This document shows positions 6,474 to 12,893 of a DNA stretch of 14,434 bases, one piece after another; the first letter of the stretch is position 1, and each line of letters begins with the position of its first letter. The notes under the pieces are model-generated. The model did no database searches, was not told the origin of the DNA, and saw only the letters and a list, made by a program, of their open reading frames with translations. A program made the position numbers and the translations under genes. Source of the DNA: CAYSWK01 sp964434735 (GTDB taxonomy: Archaea; Micrarchaeota; Micrarchaeia; Anstonellales; Bilamarchaeaceae); assembly GCA_964434735.1 (NCBI GenBank), contig CAYSWK010000028.1, forward strand, positions 1 to 14,434, read 5' to 3'.

Positions 6474-7664
6474 ATGAATACTCAGCTTCAAAACGACTTA
6501 AAAGCAGAACTTGAACAGTTGGCATCACAAAACCTTCTATGGAATCCAAAAACCCTTGAAGGTCCTTCTTCAGCTCGTTCACAAGTCGCAGGTAAAGAAG
6601 TAGTTATGCTTTGTTCTAATAATTATCTTGGCCTTTCAACCCAACGTCTTTTGAAAAAGGCGGCAAAGGAAGCTATCTTAAAATATGGTGCCGGTTCCGG
6701 TTCGGTTCGTGCTATTGCAGGAACGATGGACTTGCATTTGAAGCTTGAGGAAACTATCGCACGTTTCAAAAAAACCGAGGCGGCCCTTTACTATAATTCA
6801 GGTTTTACTGCAAATTCAGGTGCTATCCCAGCACTTCTTCGCGAAGGAGACATCGTTATTTCCGATTCATTGAACCATGGAAGCATTATTGATGGCGTTC
6901 GTTTGACCAAGGCGGAACGAATGGTGTATCAACATTGTGATATGGCGGATTTGGAGGTTAAGCTGAAAGAAGCACAATCGAAGAACCCCAAGCGCATTTT
7001 CATTATTACCGATGGCGTATTCTCGATGGACGGGGATATTGCACCCTTGGATAAAATCGTTTCGTTGGCACAAACCTATAACGCCTGTACTTACGTTGAT
7101 GATGCGCATGGGGACGGGGTTTTAGGTGAAGCAGGACGCGGGATTGTAGATCATTTTCATTTGCATGGAAAAGTTGACTGTGACATGGGGACTTTTTCAA
7201 AAGGTTTTGGGACCATGGGCGGATACGTTGCAGGTAGCAAAACGCTTCGAGAGTATCTTTTGAACAAATCGCGCACGTGGCTTCTTACCGGATCACATCC
7301 ATTAAGTACAGTGGCATCAAGCATTGCAGCATTGGAGTTGCTTGAGAAAAGCGATAAGCTTGTCAAGAAGCTTTGGAAGAATAGGAAATATTACGTTAAG
7401 CGTGTCCAAGAACTTGGTTTTGATACGGGTTTCAGCCAGACACCTATCGTTCCTTTGATGACCTATGATGAAGGAAAGGCACGCCAGTTAAGTGAACGCC
7501 TGTATGCTGAAGGCGTTTACGCACTCCCGATTGTTTATCCGATGGTTGCAAAAGGAAAGGCACGCATTCGAACCATGATCCGAGCAGACCTTTCACGTGA
7601 AGATTTGGACTTTGCCATTGAGAAAATCGAGAAAGTCGGGAAGGAACTTGGCATTATAAAATAG
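6474..7664 (+). CDS. kbl: Glycine C-acetyltransferase (2-amino-3-ketobutyrate CoA ligase)
   Basis: PLP enzyme of the alpha-oxoamine synthase family, cytoplasmic. It splits 2-amino-3-ketobutyrate with CoA into glycine and acetyl-CoA, finishing the pathway begun by the neighbouring tdh. The 396-residue length is normal. Landmarks: LCSNNYLGLS (47-55), YGAGSGSVRAIAGT (71-84), DSLNHGSIIDG (131-141), ITDGVFSMDGDIAPL, VDDAHGDGVLGEAGRG (D209, H212) and GTFSKGFGTMGGYVAG with the PLP lysine K243. The C-terminal small domain has ARIRTMIRADLSREDLD. The DDAHGDG variant is the one used by the bacterial and archaeal Kbl-like branch; BioF-type 8-amino-7-oxononanoate synthase is the main alternative, disfavoured by the tdh neighbour and the absence of biotin genes. 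ATG 6474 is the natural start. The methyltransferase follows after 25 bases, probably in one transcript. Confidence 0.93.
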   Translation: MNTQLQNDLKAELEQLASQNLLWNPKTLEGPSSARSQVAGKEVVMLCSNNYLGLSTQRLLKKAAKEAILKYGAGSGSVRAIAGTMDLHLKLEETIARFKKTEAALYYNSGFTANSGAIPALLREGDIVISDSLNHGSIIDGVRLTKAERMVYQHCDMADLEVKLKEAQSKNPKRIFIITDGVFSMDGDIAPLDKIVSLAQTYNACTYVDDAHGDGVLGEAGRGIVDHFHLHGKVDCDMGTFSKGFGTMGGYVAGSKTLREYLLNKSRTWLLTGSHPLSTVASSIAALELLEKSDKLVKKLWKNRKYYVKRVQELGFDTGFSQTPIVPLMTYDEGKARQLSERLYAEGVYALPIVYPMVAKGKARIRTMIRADLSREDLDFAIEKIEKVGKELGIIK

Positions 7665-7689
7665 CCTCTTTATTCTTTCTTCGGGTTGT

Positions 7690-8391
7690 ATGGCACTTAC
7701 GCAAGCACAGAGAGCACAAGTAGATCGACAATTAGCATTTCATAGGCATACTACTTTTACTACTGCACTTCAGGTTGAGTCTTTGGCTCTTCCAAATTTT
7801 TCACTTATTTCAGGGGTTTTTCGTGCTGACATAATGGCATCTTCGCAAAAAACAGGCGAATTTCTCGTACGAAATCCTTCGTTTTATCAAGGTAAACATA
7901 CCTTGGATATGGGTTGCGGCTCAGGACTGCTTGGAATTGTTATGCTTTTGAAAGATGCGCACAAAGTAACATTTGCAGATTTTTCTCCTTTTGCCATTTC
8001 AAATACGAACCTTAACTTAAGGAGATTAGGTCTTGTAGCCCGCGCTGACGTTTTATTAAGCGACTTATTTGAACATGTCTCTGGCCGTTTTGATTTTATC
8101 GTTTTTAATCATCCGTTTTTTGCTGACGTACTTATCGAAGGGGTTCCTGTTTCTGCAACGATGCTTGCGCCTCCTTCTCTTCTAAGAAGATTTCTTGAGC
8201 GGGCAAAAGAATATTTGAATCCTCAAGCACCAATTCTTATGCCTTTTTTGCATATGGCAGGAGAAGAAAACAATCCGGCATCAGTTGCACCTTCATTTGG
8301 TTTCACCGTAGAAGAAGTTCATAGGGAAACGCTTGACACCAAAAACGTCCAGATCGGCGATTTTTCGATTTATGTTTTACGACTGGTTTAA
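7690..8391 (+). CDS. SAM-dependent methyltransferase, HemK/RsmC-like
   Basis: A 233-residue class I methyltransferase. Motif I is LDMGCGSGLLG (D73 to G79). The acidic loop after strand 2 is FADFSP (D97). Motif IV is VFNHPFF at 138-144, equivalent to the (N/S/D)PP(Y/F) motif of enzymes that methylate amide or exocyclic nitrogens, but with His in place of the first Pro. The layout resembles the small MTS/HemK group, so the target could be a protein glutamine, a nucleic-acid base or a small molecule; I cannot tell which. The first 60 residues hold no recognised domain. It lies 25 bases downstream of kbl and 15 bases upstream of a small ORF, implying cotranscription. Fold secure, substrate unknown. 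Confidence 0.85.
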   Translation: MALTQAQRAQVDRQLAFHRHTTFTTALQVESLALPNFSLISGVFRADIMASSQKTGEFLVRNPSFYQGKHTLDMGCGSGLLGIVMLLKDAHKVTFADFSPFAISNTNLNLRRLGLVARADVLLSDLFEHVSGRFDFIVFNHPFFADVLIEGVPVSATMLAPPSLLRRFLERAKEYLNPQAPILMPFLHMAGEENNPASVAPSFGFTVEEVHRETLDTKNVQIGDFSIYVLRLV

Positions 8392-8406
8392 ATTTTACTT
8401 AGAATC

Positions 8407-8583
8407 ATGTATTTTATTACTTTTTCAAAAGACTCATTCACTATAACAAGGGAGTATTTTTGGTCGCAGAGGTTTACAAAGGAAAAAGTCTACGCGTACT
8501 TCAATTGGGTTTCAAAAGAAAAGCTTTCGTTCATTCCGCTTGCTTGCTATGAATTTGCGATGATGGTTAGGATTAGGGAGTAG
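8407..8583 (+). CDS. Small 58-residue protein, unknown
   Basis: A short frame not usually called because of its length: it starts MYFITFSKDSFTITREYF and ends CYEFAMMVRIRE before TAG at 8581. It is rich in aromatic and basic residues, with a predicted amphipathic rather than membrane-spanning pattern. It begins 15 bases after the methyltransferase stop, on the same strand, and its last 11 bases overlap the convergent PLP-enzyme gene. Position, a normal ATG and ordinary codons support a real gene, but I see no family match and no strong ribosome-binding site. It may act with the methyltransferase, or may be chance. Confidence 0.5.
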   Translation: MYFITFSKDSFTITREYFWSQRFTKEKVYAYFNWVSKEKLSFIPLACYEFAMMVRIRE

Positions 8584-10099
8584 CCAAAATGTTCTTCAAC
8601 GCCTTAACAAACCCTTCAATATCCTGATCGACATCATGTCTAAGAGAAATTCGTAAACAGGTATTTGTGGGTTTGTCCGGTCTCTTATAGTTCCAAGGCA
8701 GATCGTCAATAACACTCACGGCATACCCTTCTTTGAGGAGTTCTGTAGCAACTTCGTTTGCAGGTTTTTTTGTTTTAATAACTAGGTAGTTAGGTAATTT
8801 TTCTGCTGCTTTTTGAGTTCTTTTAATTGCCACTTGCAAGGGAGCTTGATAATCGCTTAAATTTGCGACCCCAAATCGAACGTCACATCTCTTTAGTCCA
8901 TCTTTTAGTCTTTTGTTTAACCCTTCAAGATCTTTTCTTATTCTTTCAAGACCATACTTCATGGTTTGTTGAGCTGCATGTGCAAGAGAGCGTATTTCTG
9001 GTAAGGACAAAGTTCCTTGAACATCTTCCCATTTGTCTCCTATTTTTCTTGAAAATAATTGGAATTTTTGTGCTACTTGAGGATTATTTGCAAGAAATGC
9101 TTCAACCTCAATTCGTACTGTATCATCCATACACGCAATTCCAATCGTAGGTTCGGCAGCTAATCCTTTAGATGACCCTGCCAGCAATACGCCTCCATGC
9201 ACGTGATGCATATCTAAAATTCCAAAACTGTGACTTACATCTACTACTGGCAATGATGCGATTCTACCAAGATTTATTTTTCTGATTTCATCAAGAGGCA
9301 CAATTGCTCCGTTGAGTCTTTCAATTTGGTCAATGGGCATTATGCCAAAAGCGGTGCTTGTTGCAGCCCATGCTTCTTCATCTAACTGTTCTCTCGTTTC
9401 TGATTCTGACCAATAGTTAATTCTATCAGGATTCATCCAAGCGTACTTTTCAGCGAGTTCTTTTAATTCCTCATAACCATGTAATTTAATTTGTTTTATT
9501 TGCCCCGTTAATCTCCTTAATTCTTGCAGTAGTTTTGCATTGTCTAAGCATTCTATTCCGTAATTTTGTTGTGTAATACTTTGTAATAGTTCTTCTAATT
9601 CTGCAGTTGTTGAATTAAGAATGGTCGGGTATGATCCTCTTGAATTTCCATGATCCCAAAAGCCATAAGGGCTTATTTTTTCAGCCATTGTCAAGGGAAC
9701 TATCCGTGGAACTAATCCTTTTTTGACATGACTTCCTTTAGGTTGTTTTTTACTATTATCTATCATTGCAGCAATGATTGTTAAGGCAACTAAGGTCGAA
9801 GAATTTCCAAAAATAACGTTTTGTCCATCACCACTGCCCAGGAATAATTCTTCAATTGCCATTTGTGCGTGTAAGAAATCAGATCTTCTTTCCACTCCAG
9901 GCCTTCCTTCTTTTTTTGATTTCATTATTTCAAGATACGTTTCCTGTGCAACCCGGTGATTTTCATCAGTTGCCCGCACGCCTTTAGCCCAGTCAAAGTA
10001 TCTGCTTTGGTCAAACTGATATGCACTAAATCTCTTGTCCCCAGAGTGAGGATGTACTCCGTTGCAGACACGGCAGGCATCGTGTGCCAATTTAACCAT
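8573..10099 (-). CDS. Class V-like PLP-dependent enzyme with a large insertion
   Basis: Fold-type I PLP enzyme, 508 residues, cytoplasmic. The large domain has IFGNSSTLVAL (96-106, phosphate-binding region), PVVDVSHSFGI (D287 to the pyridine nitrogen, H290) and GGVLLAGSSKGLAAEP with the probable Schiff-base lysine K311. The small domain ends CLRISLRHDVDQDIEGF (R483 for the substrate carboxylate), typical of aminotransferase class V, kynureninase-like and NifS-like enzymes. Between N99 and D287 there are 188 residues, well beyond the usual span, so about 80-100 residues (roughly 160-260, charged and helical) appear inserted. No catalytic cysteine loop like that of cysteine desulfurases is visible. 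The N-terminus carries CRVC (9-12) and several histidines. It has its own TATA box 25 bases upstream and follows gene C by 55 bases. The reaction is unknown; lyase, desulfurase-like or aminotransferase are all possible. Confidence 0.8.
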   Translation of the reverse strand: MVKLAHDACRVCNGVHPHSGDKRFSAYQFDQSRYFDWAKGVRATDENHRVAQETYLEIMKSKKEGRPGVERRSDFLHAQMAIEELFLGSGDGQNVIFGNSSTLVALTIIAAMIDNSKKQPKGSHVKKGLVPRIVPLTMAEKISPYGFWDHGNSRGSYPTILNSTTAELEELLQSITQQNYGIECLDNAKLLQELRRLTGQIKQIKLHGYEELKELAEKYAWMNPDRINYWSESETREQLDEEAWAATSTAFGIMPIDQIERLNGAIVPLDEIRKINLGRIASLPVVDVSHSFGILDMHHVHGGVLLAGSSKGLAAEPTIGIACMDDTVRIEVEAFLANNPQVAQKFQLFSRKIGDKWEDVQGTLSLPEIRSLAHAAQQTMKYGLERIRKDLEGLNKRLKDGLKRCDVRFGVANLSDYQAPLQVAIKRTQKAAEKLPNYLVIKTKKPANEVATELLKEGYAVSVIDDLPWNYKRPDKPTNTCLRISLRHDVDQDIEGFVKALKNILATP

Positions 10100-10118
10100 G
10101 CATTTACATATATTAACA

Positions 10119-10130
10119 TATAATTAAAAA
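10119..10130 (-). promoter_or_regulatory. TATA box of the PLP-enzyme gene
   Basis: Minus strand reads TTTTTAATTATA, centred 25 bases ahead of ATG 10099, predicting a leaderless mRNA separate from, or in addition to, readthrough from A-B-C. Confidence 0.6.
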
Positions 10131-10152
10131 GAGTAAAGTAGGGTCATAATTT

Positions 10153-10170
10153 TATTATTTTATAATAATA
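10153..10170. other. 18-base AT-only palindrome at the end of gene C
   Basis: TATTATT and AATAATA are perfect complements around TTAT, spanning the last codons and stop of gene C. With the T-rich sequence after it, it may mark a partial transcription end between C and the PLP gene. The AT-only composition makes chance quite possible. Confidence 0.3.
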
Positions 10171-10880
10171 GGTTCAATTACGAGTGCCGGTTTGTCTTGT
10201 CCGCCATACCCTACGGCGTTTAGTACATTTGGTTTTACTAAGACGCCAGTGTTCTTTTTTGCAGCTTCTTTTATTGCGGGAGCAGCCTGTTCAATTACTC
10301 TTTTTTCAGCTTCCGGAAGGGATATTCTTTTTCGAGTCGCATCAAGTGCTACAATCGGTTTCAAATCCCCCAGCTTATTATCTTTTTCCATTTCATGTTT
10401 AAGTTTTTGGGCAAGCCATAATGAACGTAATGTCCTATCCATAGCACAATCTTTTGCTCGTGAATTTCCTATTTTTTTAAGTAATCTTACAGTATCGAAT
10501 TCTCCTCCTTCTAACATTTTAGCAGCATCTGCAGCTTGAGCTAAATGAACTAATTCAACCATATGTCTGAAAAGAATTTCACGCGCTTGTCTGTCTGTTG
10601 GAAGTCCACCAATTATGACCGGGCCTGGAGTATCAATTGTTATTTTTGAATTTACGAACAGTCCATTAAGAATTACTGGTCCGTTTGATCTAATCGTAAT
10701 ACTTGAATTAATTAGAACCATGTTTCCATTACCAGAACCTTGAATTGTTGTCCCGTGCCCTTGTTCAGTCACTTGCATTGCTTGTGAATTTCCAAAAAAC
10801 CGTTCAAAATCTTTTACCATTGAATTGGGTGCCCGTAGATCTGCGGGCAATAGGATTCTTTTAGGTCCTAGAAGAGTCAT
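10155..10880 (-). CDS. Cluster protein C: beta-repeat N-terminus, unknown function
   Basis: A 241-residue protein I do not recognise. Residues about 43-93 are Gly/Asn/Ser-rich with alternating hydrophobics and contain two copies of a 19-residue unit: NSSITIRSNGPVILNGLFV (58-76) then NSKITIDTPGPVIIGGLPT (77-95), suggesting stacked beta-solenoid coils or a beta-hairpin. Residues 96-165 are predicted helical and charged. The tail (about 199-241) has PAIKEAAKKNTGVLV and ends VIEPIIIK, a pattern shared with A and B. There is no signal peptide or membrane segment, so it should be cytoplasmic. I start at ATG 10880 because GGAGGG (10887-10892) lies six bases upstream; ATG 10898 would place that site inside the gene. 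Only one base separates the stop of B from this start, so translation is coupled. A structural or scaffold role is inference. Confidence 0.8.
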   Translation of the reverse strand: MTLLGPKRILLPADLRAPNSMVKDFERFFGNSQAMQVTEQGHGTTIQGSGNGNMVLINSSITIRSNGPVILNGLFVNSKITIDTPGPVIIGGLPTDRQAREILFRHMVELVHLAQAADAAKMLEGGEFDTVRLLKKIGNSRAKDCAMDRTLRSLWLAQKLKHEMEKDNKLGDLKPIVALDATRKRISLPEAEKRVIEQAAPAIKEAAKKNTGVLVKPNVLNAVGYGGQDKPALVIEPIIIK

Positions 10881-10881
10881 T

Positions 10882-11727
10882 TTACTCCCTCCTTTCATTT
10901 TCTAGAAGTCTTCTGGGCTCTACAATCGGCTGAACTTCAATGGGTGAATTTCTATTCTCAGGGTGTATATTAACTAAGACACCTTCCCCACTTCGTACTC
11001 CTTCTGCGATAGGTCTTGCATTTTGTACGGTTATCTCACGTGCAACAGCATCTAATTCTTGAGGGGGAGGTAAAAGTCTAGACTTTCCTTGGAGTAATTT
11101 CCTCATGTCTGGAGCGTAATGTCCGTTTCCTCTTAGTTGGTGATATAAATTATTTGCAACTGATGCGGATTGTATTGCAAAATCTCCGCCCTCTTGGGAA
11201 AGTAATTCTGGAGAAAGCCCACCATTTACAAAATTAAGTCTTCCCATCTGTCCGACAACATATGGCCTTAGTGCGCGTGTTCTTTCAAAATTACCTGCTA
11301 AGTCTTTATCCATACCAACGAGTCTTGCAGCATCTAGTACTCCTTGGTCTGCACTTTGATGCATATCAAGAATTTGGTTTGCAGTTACGTCTAGTGGTTG
11401 AATCCCAAACCCATATCCACGTAGCATCTGATTAATTTGTTGTAAAAATAAAAAAAATTGTTGAGGGTTTCTTCCTAGCCCACGGGAAAGACTTAAGAAG
11501 TCAAATCCTGGCATTTGACCCCCTAGGTTTATTGTAATTGGCCCATTAAATACGAAATGATTGACAGTTTTTTGTCTTCCAATAACGCGTGCATTTGATG
11601 ATCCATGAACAATTACATTTCCAGTAACATCTGAATTGCCAAATGCATTAATCATTTCTCCTCCCTTAACAAATTTTTTTGATACATGCTTTTGTGGTCC
11701 AGAATAAGTTAGTTGTTTATGAGTCAT
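10882..11727 (-). CDS. Cluster protein B: paralogue of C, unknown function
   Basis: A 281-residue protein without a recognised family. Residues about 25-70 are Gly/Asn-rich with alternating hydrophobics (INAFGNSDVTGNVIVHGSSN, then NHFVFNGPITINLGG), like the beta-repeat part of C; VHGSSNARVI here aligns with IQGSGNGNMV there. A helical middle follows, with VLDAARLVGMDKDLAGNFER and TRALRPYVVGQM resembling the FDTVRLLKK and RTLRSLWLAQKL stretches of C. The tail has RPIAEGVRSGEGVLV and then IEVQPIVEP, matching C and A. There are no membrane segments. The start is ATG 11727 rather than GTG 11736, because AGGTGA (11733-11738), which also contains the stop of gene A, sits five bases upstream. The coupling with A and C suggests fixed stoichiometry. 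It could be a filament, shell or amyloid-like partner; this is inference. Confidence 0.8.
   Translation of the reverse strand: MTHKQLTYSGPQKHVSKKFVKGGEMINAFGNSDVTGNVIVHGSSNARVIGRQKTVNHFVFNGPITINLGGQMPGFDFLSLSRGLGRNPQQFFLFLQQINQMLRGYGFGIQPLDVTANQILDMHQSADQGVLDAARLVGMDKDLAGNFERTRALRPYVVGQMGRLNFVNGGLSPELLSQEGGDFAIQSASVANNLYHQLRGNGHYAPDMRKLLQGKSRLLPPPQELDAVAREITVQNARPIAEGVRSGEGVLVNIHPENRNSPIEVQPIVEPRRLLENERRE
10887..10892 (-). promoter_or_regulatory. Strong Shine-Dalgarno for gene C inside the end of gene B
   Basis: GGAGGG six bases before ATG 10880, encoded by the last Arg-Arg-Glu codons of B. It decides the start of C. Confidence 0.8.
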
Positions 11728-11732
11728 TTTCT

Positions 11733-11738
11733 TCACCT
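11733..11738 (-). promoter_or_regulatory. Shine-Dalgarno for gene B overlapping the stop of gene A
   Basis: AGGTGA, five bases before ATG 11727; the last three bases are the stop codon of A. This points to translational coupling and rules for ATG 11727 over GTG 11736. Confidence 0.75.
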
Positions 11739-12587
11739 AAGTAATTTTCTTTGTGCTTGAGGCCCTTCAAGCATCGGTCTTCGAATAACTGGGGGTTTGA
11801 TAATTATTGGCCTTTTTTCATGAACTCCTCTTGCAATTTGTGGCATATATGCTGGAAGAATATCTTGTCGGGCCTGTTCTAATACGCGCGGCGTTGGTTG
11901 ATGCCTTGATCCTTCTTGTGCATATCTTGTTATTGCTTCAAGAAATGCGGGATTCGTATACATTTGAGTATACACTTGACGAGTCACGGCAAGAACCTCC
12001 AGCGCATATTGCATTGCGACCATATACTGTTTTTGCCACATTTCCATCGGGATCATCCGTTGATCCTGTTCTTTATTTGCAATATGTGCAAGTACTGCTC
12101 CACCTATCCCCTCTCTACCTTCTGTTACGTCTATTGGGATTCCAAGTTGGCCTGCCATTGCTCTAACATTATTTATCATTGCATCATATGTTCCGTTAAC
12201 TGCCTGCCATTTATCGCTAAATCTTGAGAAAATAATCGGTTTTCTTGTTGAACGTAATCTAATTTCTGCCTGCATAAGGTCTTGAGCGGCTTTTTTCAAA
12301 ATCTCGTATCGATCTGGACCAGAATTATAAACACGTGCTAGTTCTTCAAACGAAGGACATTTTGGTATAAACGGCGCCATATCTTTTAGGAACGAAGGCG
12401 CACCAACCGGGTATCTTTGATTTTTAGCATATTCCATCATCATTTCAATTATTTGGAACGGAGGTTGATAGGACATAAATCCCATGGGGTTTACTCCTAA
12501 AAATGGAGTTTGAAAACCACCGGTGTTTGGAGGGAGTATTAATCCTTGATTTCGACCCCATTCTTCTCCATCATTATTATTTGCCAT
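11733..12587 (-). CDS. Cluster protein A: first gene of A-B-C operon, unknown function
   Basis: A 284-residue protein without a recognised family. The N-terminus (1-45) is low-complexity, rich in Asn, Gly, Pro, Gln and Phe, and probably disordered (MANNNDGEEWGRNQ, then PFLGVNPMGFMSYQPPFQ). From about 46 to 245 it is mainly helical, with many Met, Gln and Arg residues. The tail has MPQIARGVHEKRPIIIKPPV, matching the tail pattern of B and C (I, then A or K, then a small/charged run, then a hydrophobic triplet). It lacks the beta-repeat segment of B and C. No signal peptide or transmembrane stretch is visible. I start at ATG 12587: GGTGA lies five bases upstream, and a TATA box is centred 26 bases upstream, so it could be read leaderless or with the SD. 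GTG 12599 is an alternative. Its TGA overlaps the SD of gene B. Confidence 0.78.
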   Translation of the reverse strand: MANNNDGEEWGRNQGLILPPNTGGFQTPFLGVNPMGFMSYQPPFQIIEMMMEYAKNQRYPVGAPSFLKDMAPFIPKCPSFEELARVYNSGPDRYEILKKAAQDLMQAEIRLRSTRKPIIFSRFSDKWQAVNGTYDAMINNVRAMAGQLGIPIDVTEGREGIGGAVLAHIANKEQDQRMIPMEMWQKQYMVAMQYALEVLAVTRQVYTQMYTNPAFLEAITRYAQEGSRHQPTPRVLEQARQDILPAYMPQIARGVHEKRPIIIKPPVIRRPMLEGPQAQRKLLR

Positions 12588-12607
12588 TCTTTTCACCACA
12601 AAGTGTT

Positions 12608-12618
12608 GTAAAATATGA
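12608..12618 (-). promoter_or_regulatory. TATA box of the A-B-C operon
   Basis: Minus strand reads TCATATTTTAC, centred 26 bases before ATG 12587. An SD-like GGTGA (12593-12597) lies between it and the ATG. Confidence 0.5.
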
Positions 12619-12635
12619 CAAACTTATGCCAAACC

Positions 12636-12675
12636 CCGTTTTGCAACGGTTCATTAGTACCATTGTGGAACGGTT
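12636..12675. promoter_or_regulatory. Repeated AACGGTT elements upstream of the A-B-C promoter
   Basis: AACGGTT occurs at 12645-12651 and again at 12669-12675, spaced 24 bases apart, and CCGTT at 12636-12640 forms an inverted partner (CCGTT-TTGC-AACGG). The group lies just upstream of the operon TATA box and could bind an activator such as the neighbouring HTH_10 proteins. AACGGTT also appears by chance inside coding genes elsewhere in the window, so this is tentative. Confidence 0.35.
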
Positions 12676-12891
12676 TTACTTCAGGACTTTCTTCAAAGTT
12701 CTAGCTAACTCATAATATTTTGATATGTCGTGCCTGAAGGATATGCGTAAAAGAGAAGGATTATTTTTTTTTTGAATACCAACATTGATGCATTTTTGAA
12801 GAAGTTTAACTAAATTATTTATTGTAGTTATCCTTGCCTTTTGTGTACTATGAAAAATTAGAATTGCTATAGGAATTTGAGAATGCCCTTT
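12676..12891 (-). pseudogene. Headless remnant of a PLP-enzyme C-terminal domain
   Basis: This minus-strand frame has no start codon but reads about 72 codons to a TAA at 12676. It begins GHSQIPIAILIFHSTQKARI, which looks like the first strand and helix of the small domain of fold-type I PLP enzymes. It ends LLRISFRHDISKYYELARTL then KKVLK. That ending aligns with CLRISLRHDVDQDIEGFVKAL then KNIL in the intact PLP enzyme at 8573-10099: LRIS, one change, then RHD. It is therefore the tail of a second, related PLP gene whose first 400 or so codons are gone. It begins almost exactly where the HTH_10 gene ends (12894), suggesting a deletion or recombination junction there. The divergence from the intact copy argues against a very recent tandem duplication. 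The A10 tract in it does not break the frame. Confidence 0.7.
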
Positions 12892-12893
12892 AG

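Noticed and set aside
8573..10099. Calling the PLP enzyme a cysteine desulfurase (SufS/IscS)
   Set aside because: The lysine and small-domain arginine fit class V in general, but I see no catalytic cysteine loop and the insertion is atypical.
10700..10765. RHIM-like core (IQG..N.M) in protein C
   Set aside because: The match to the [IV]Q[IV]GxxN pattern is partial; the G and N positions are offset and B has H in place of Q. It is better treated as part of the beta-repeat segment.
12764..12773. T10 tract as a plus-strand terminator
   Set aside because: No plus-strand gene ends near it; it encodes Lys and Asn codons in the minus-strand PLP remnant.
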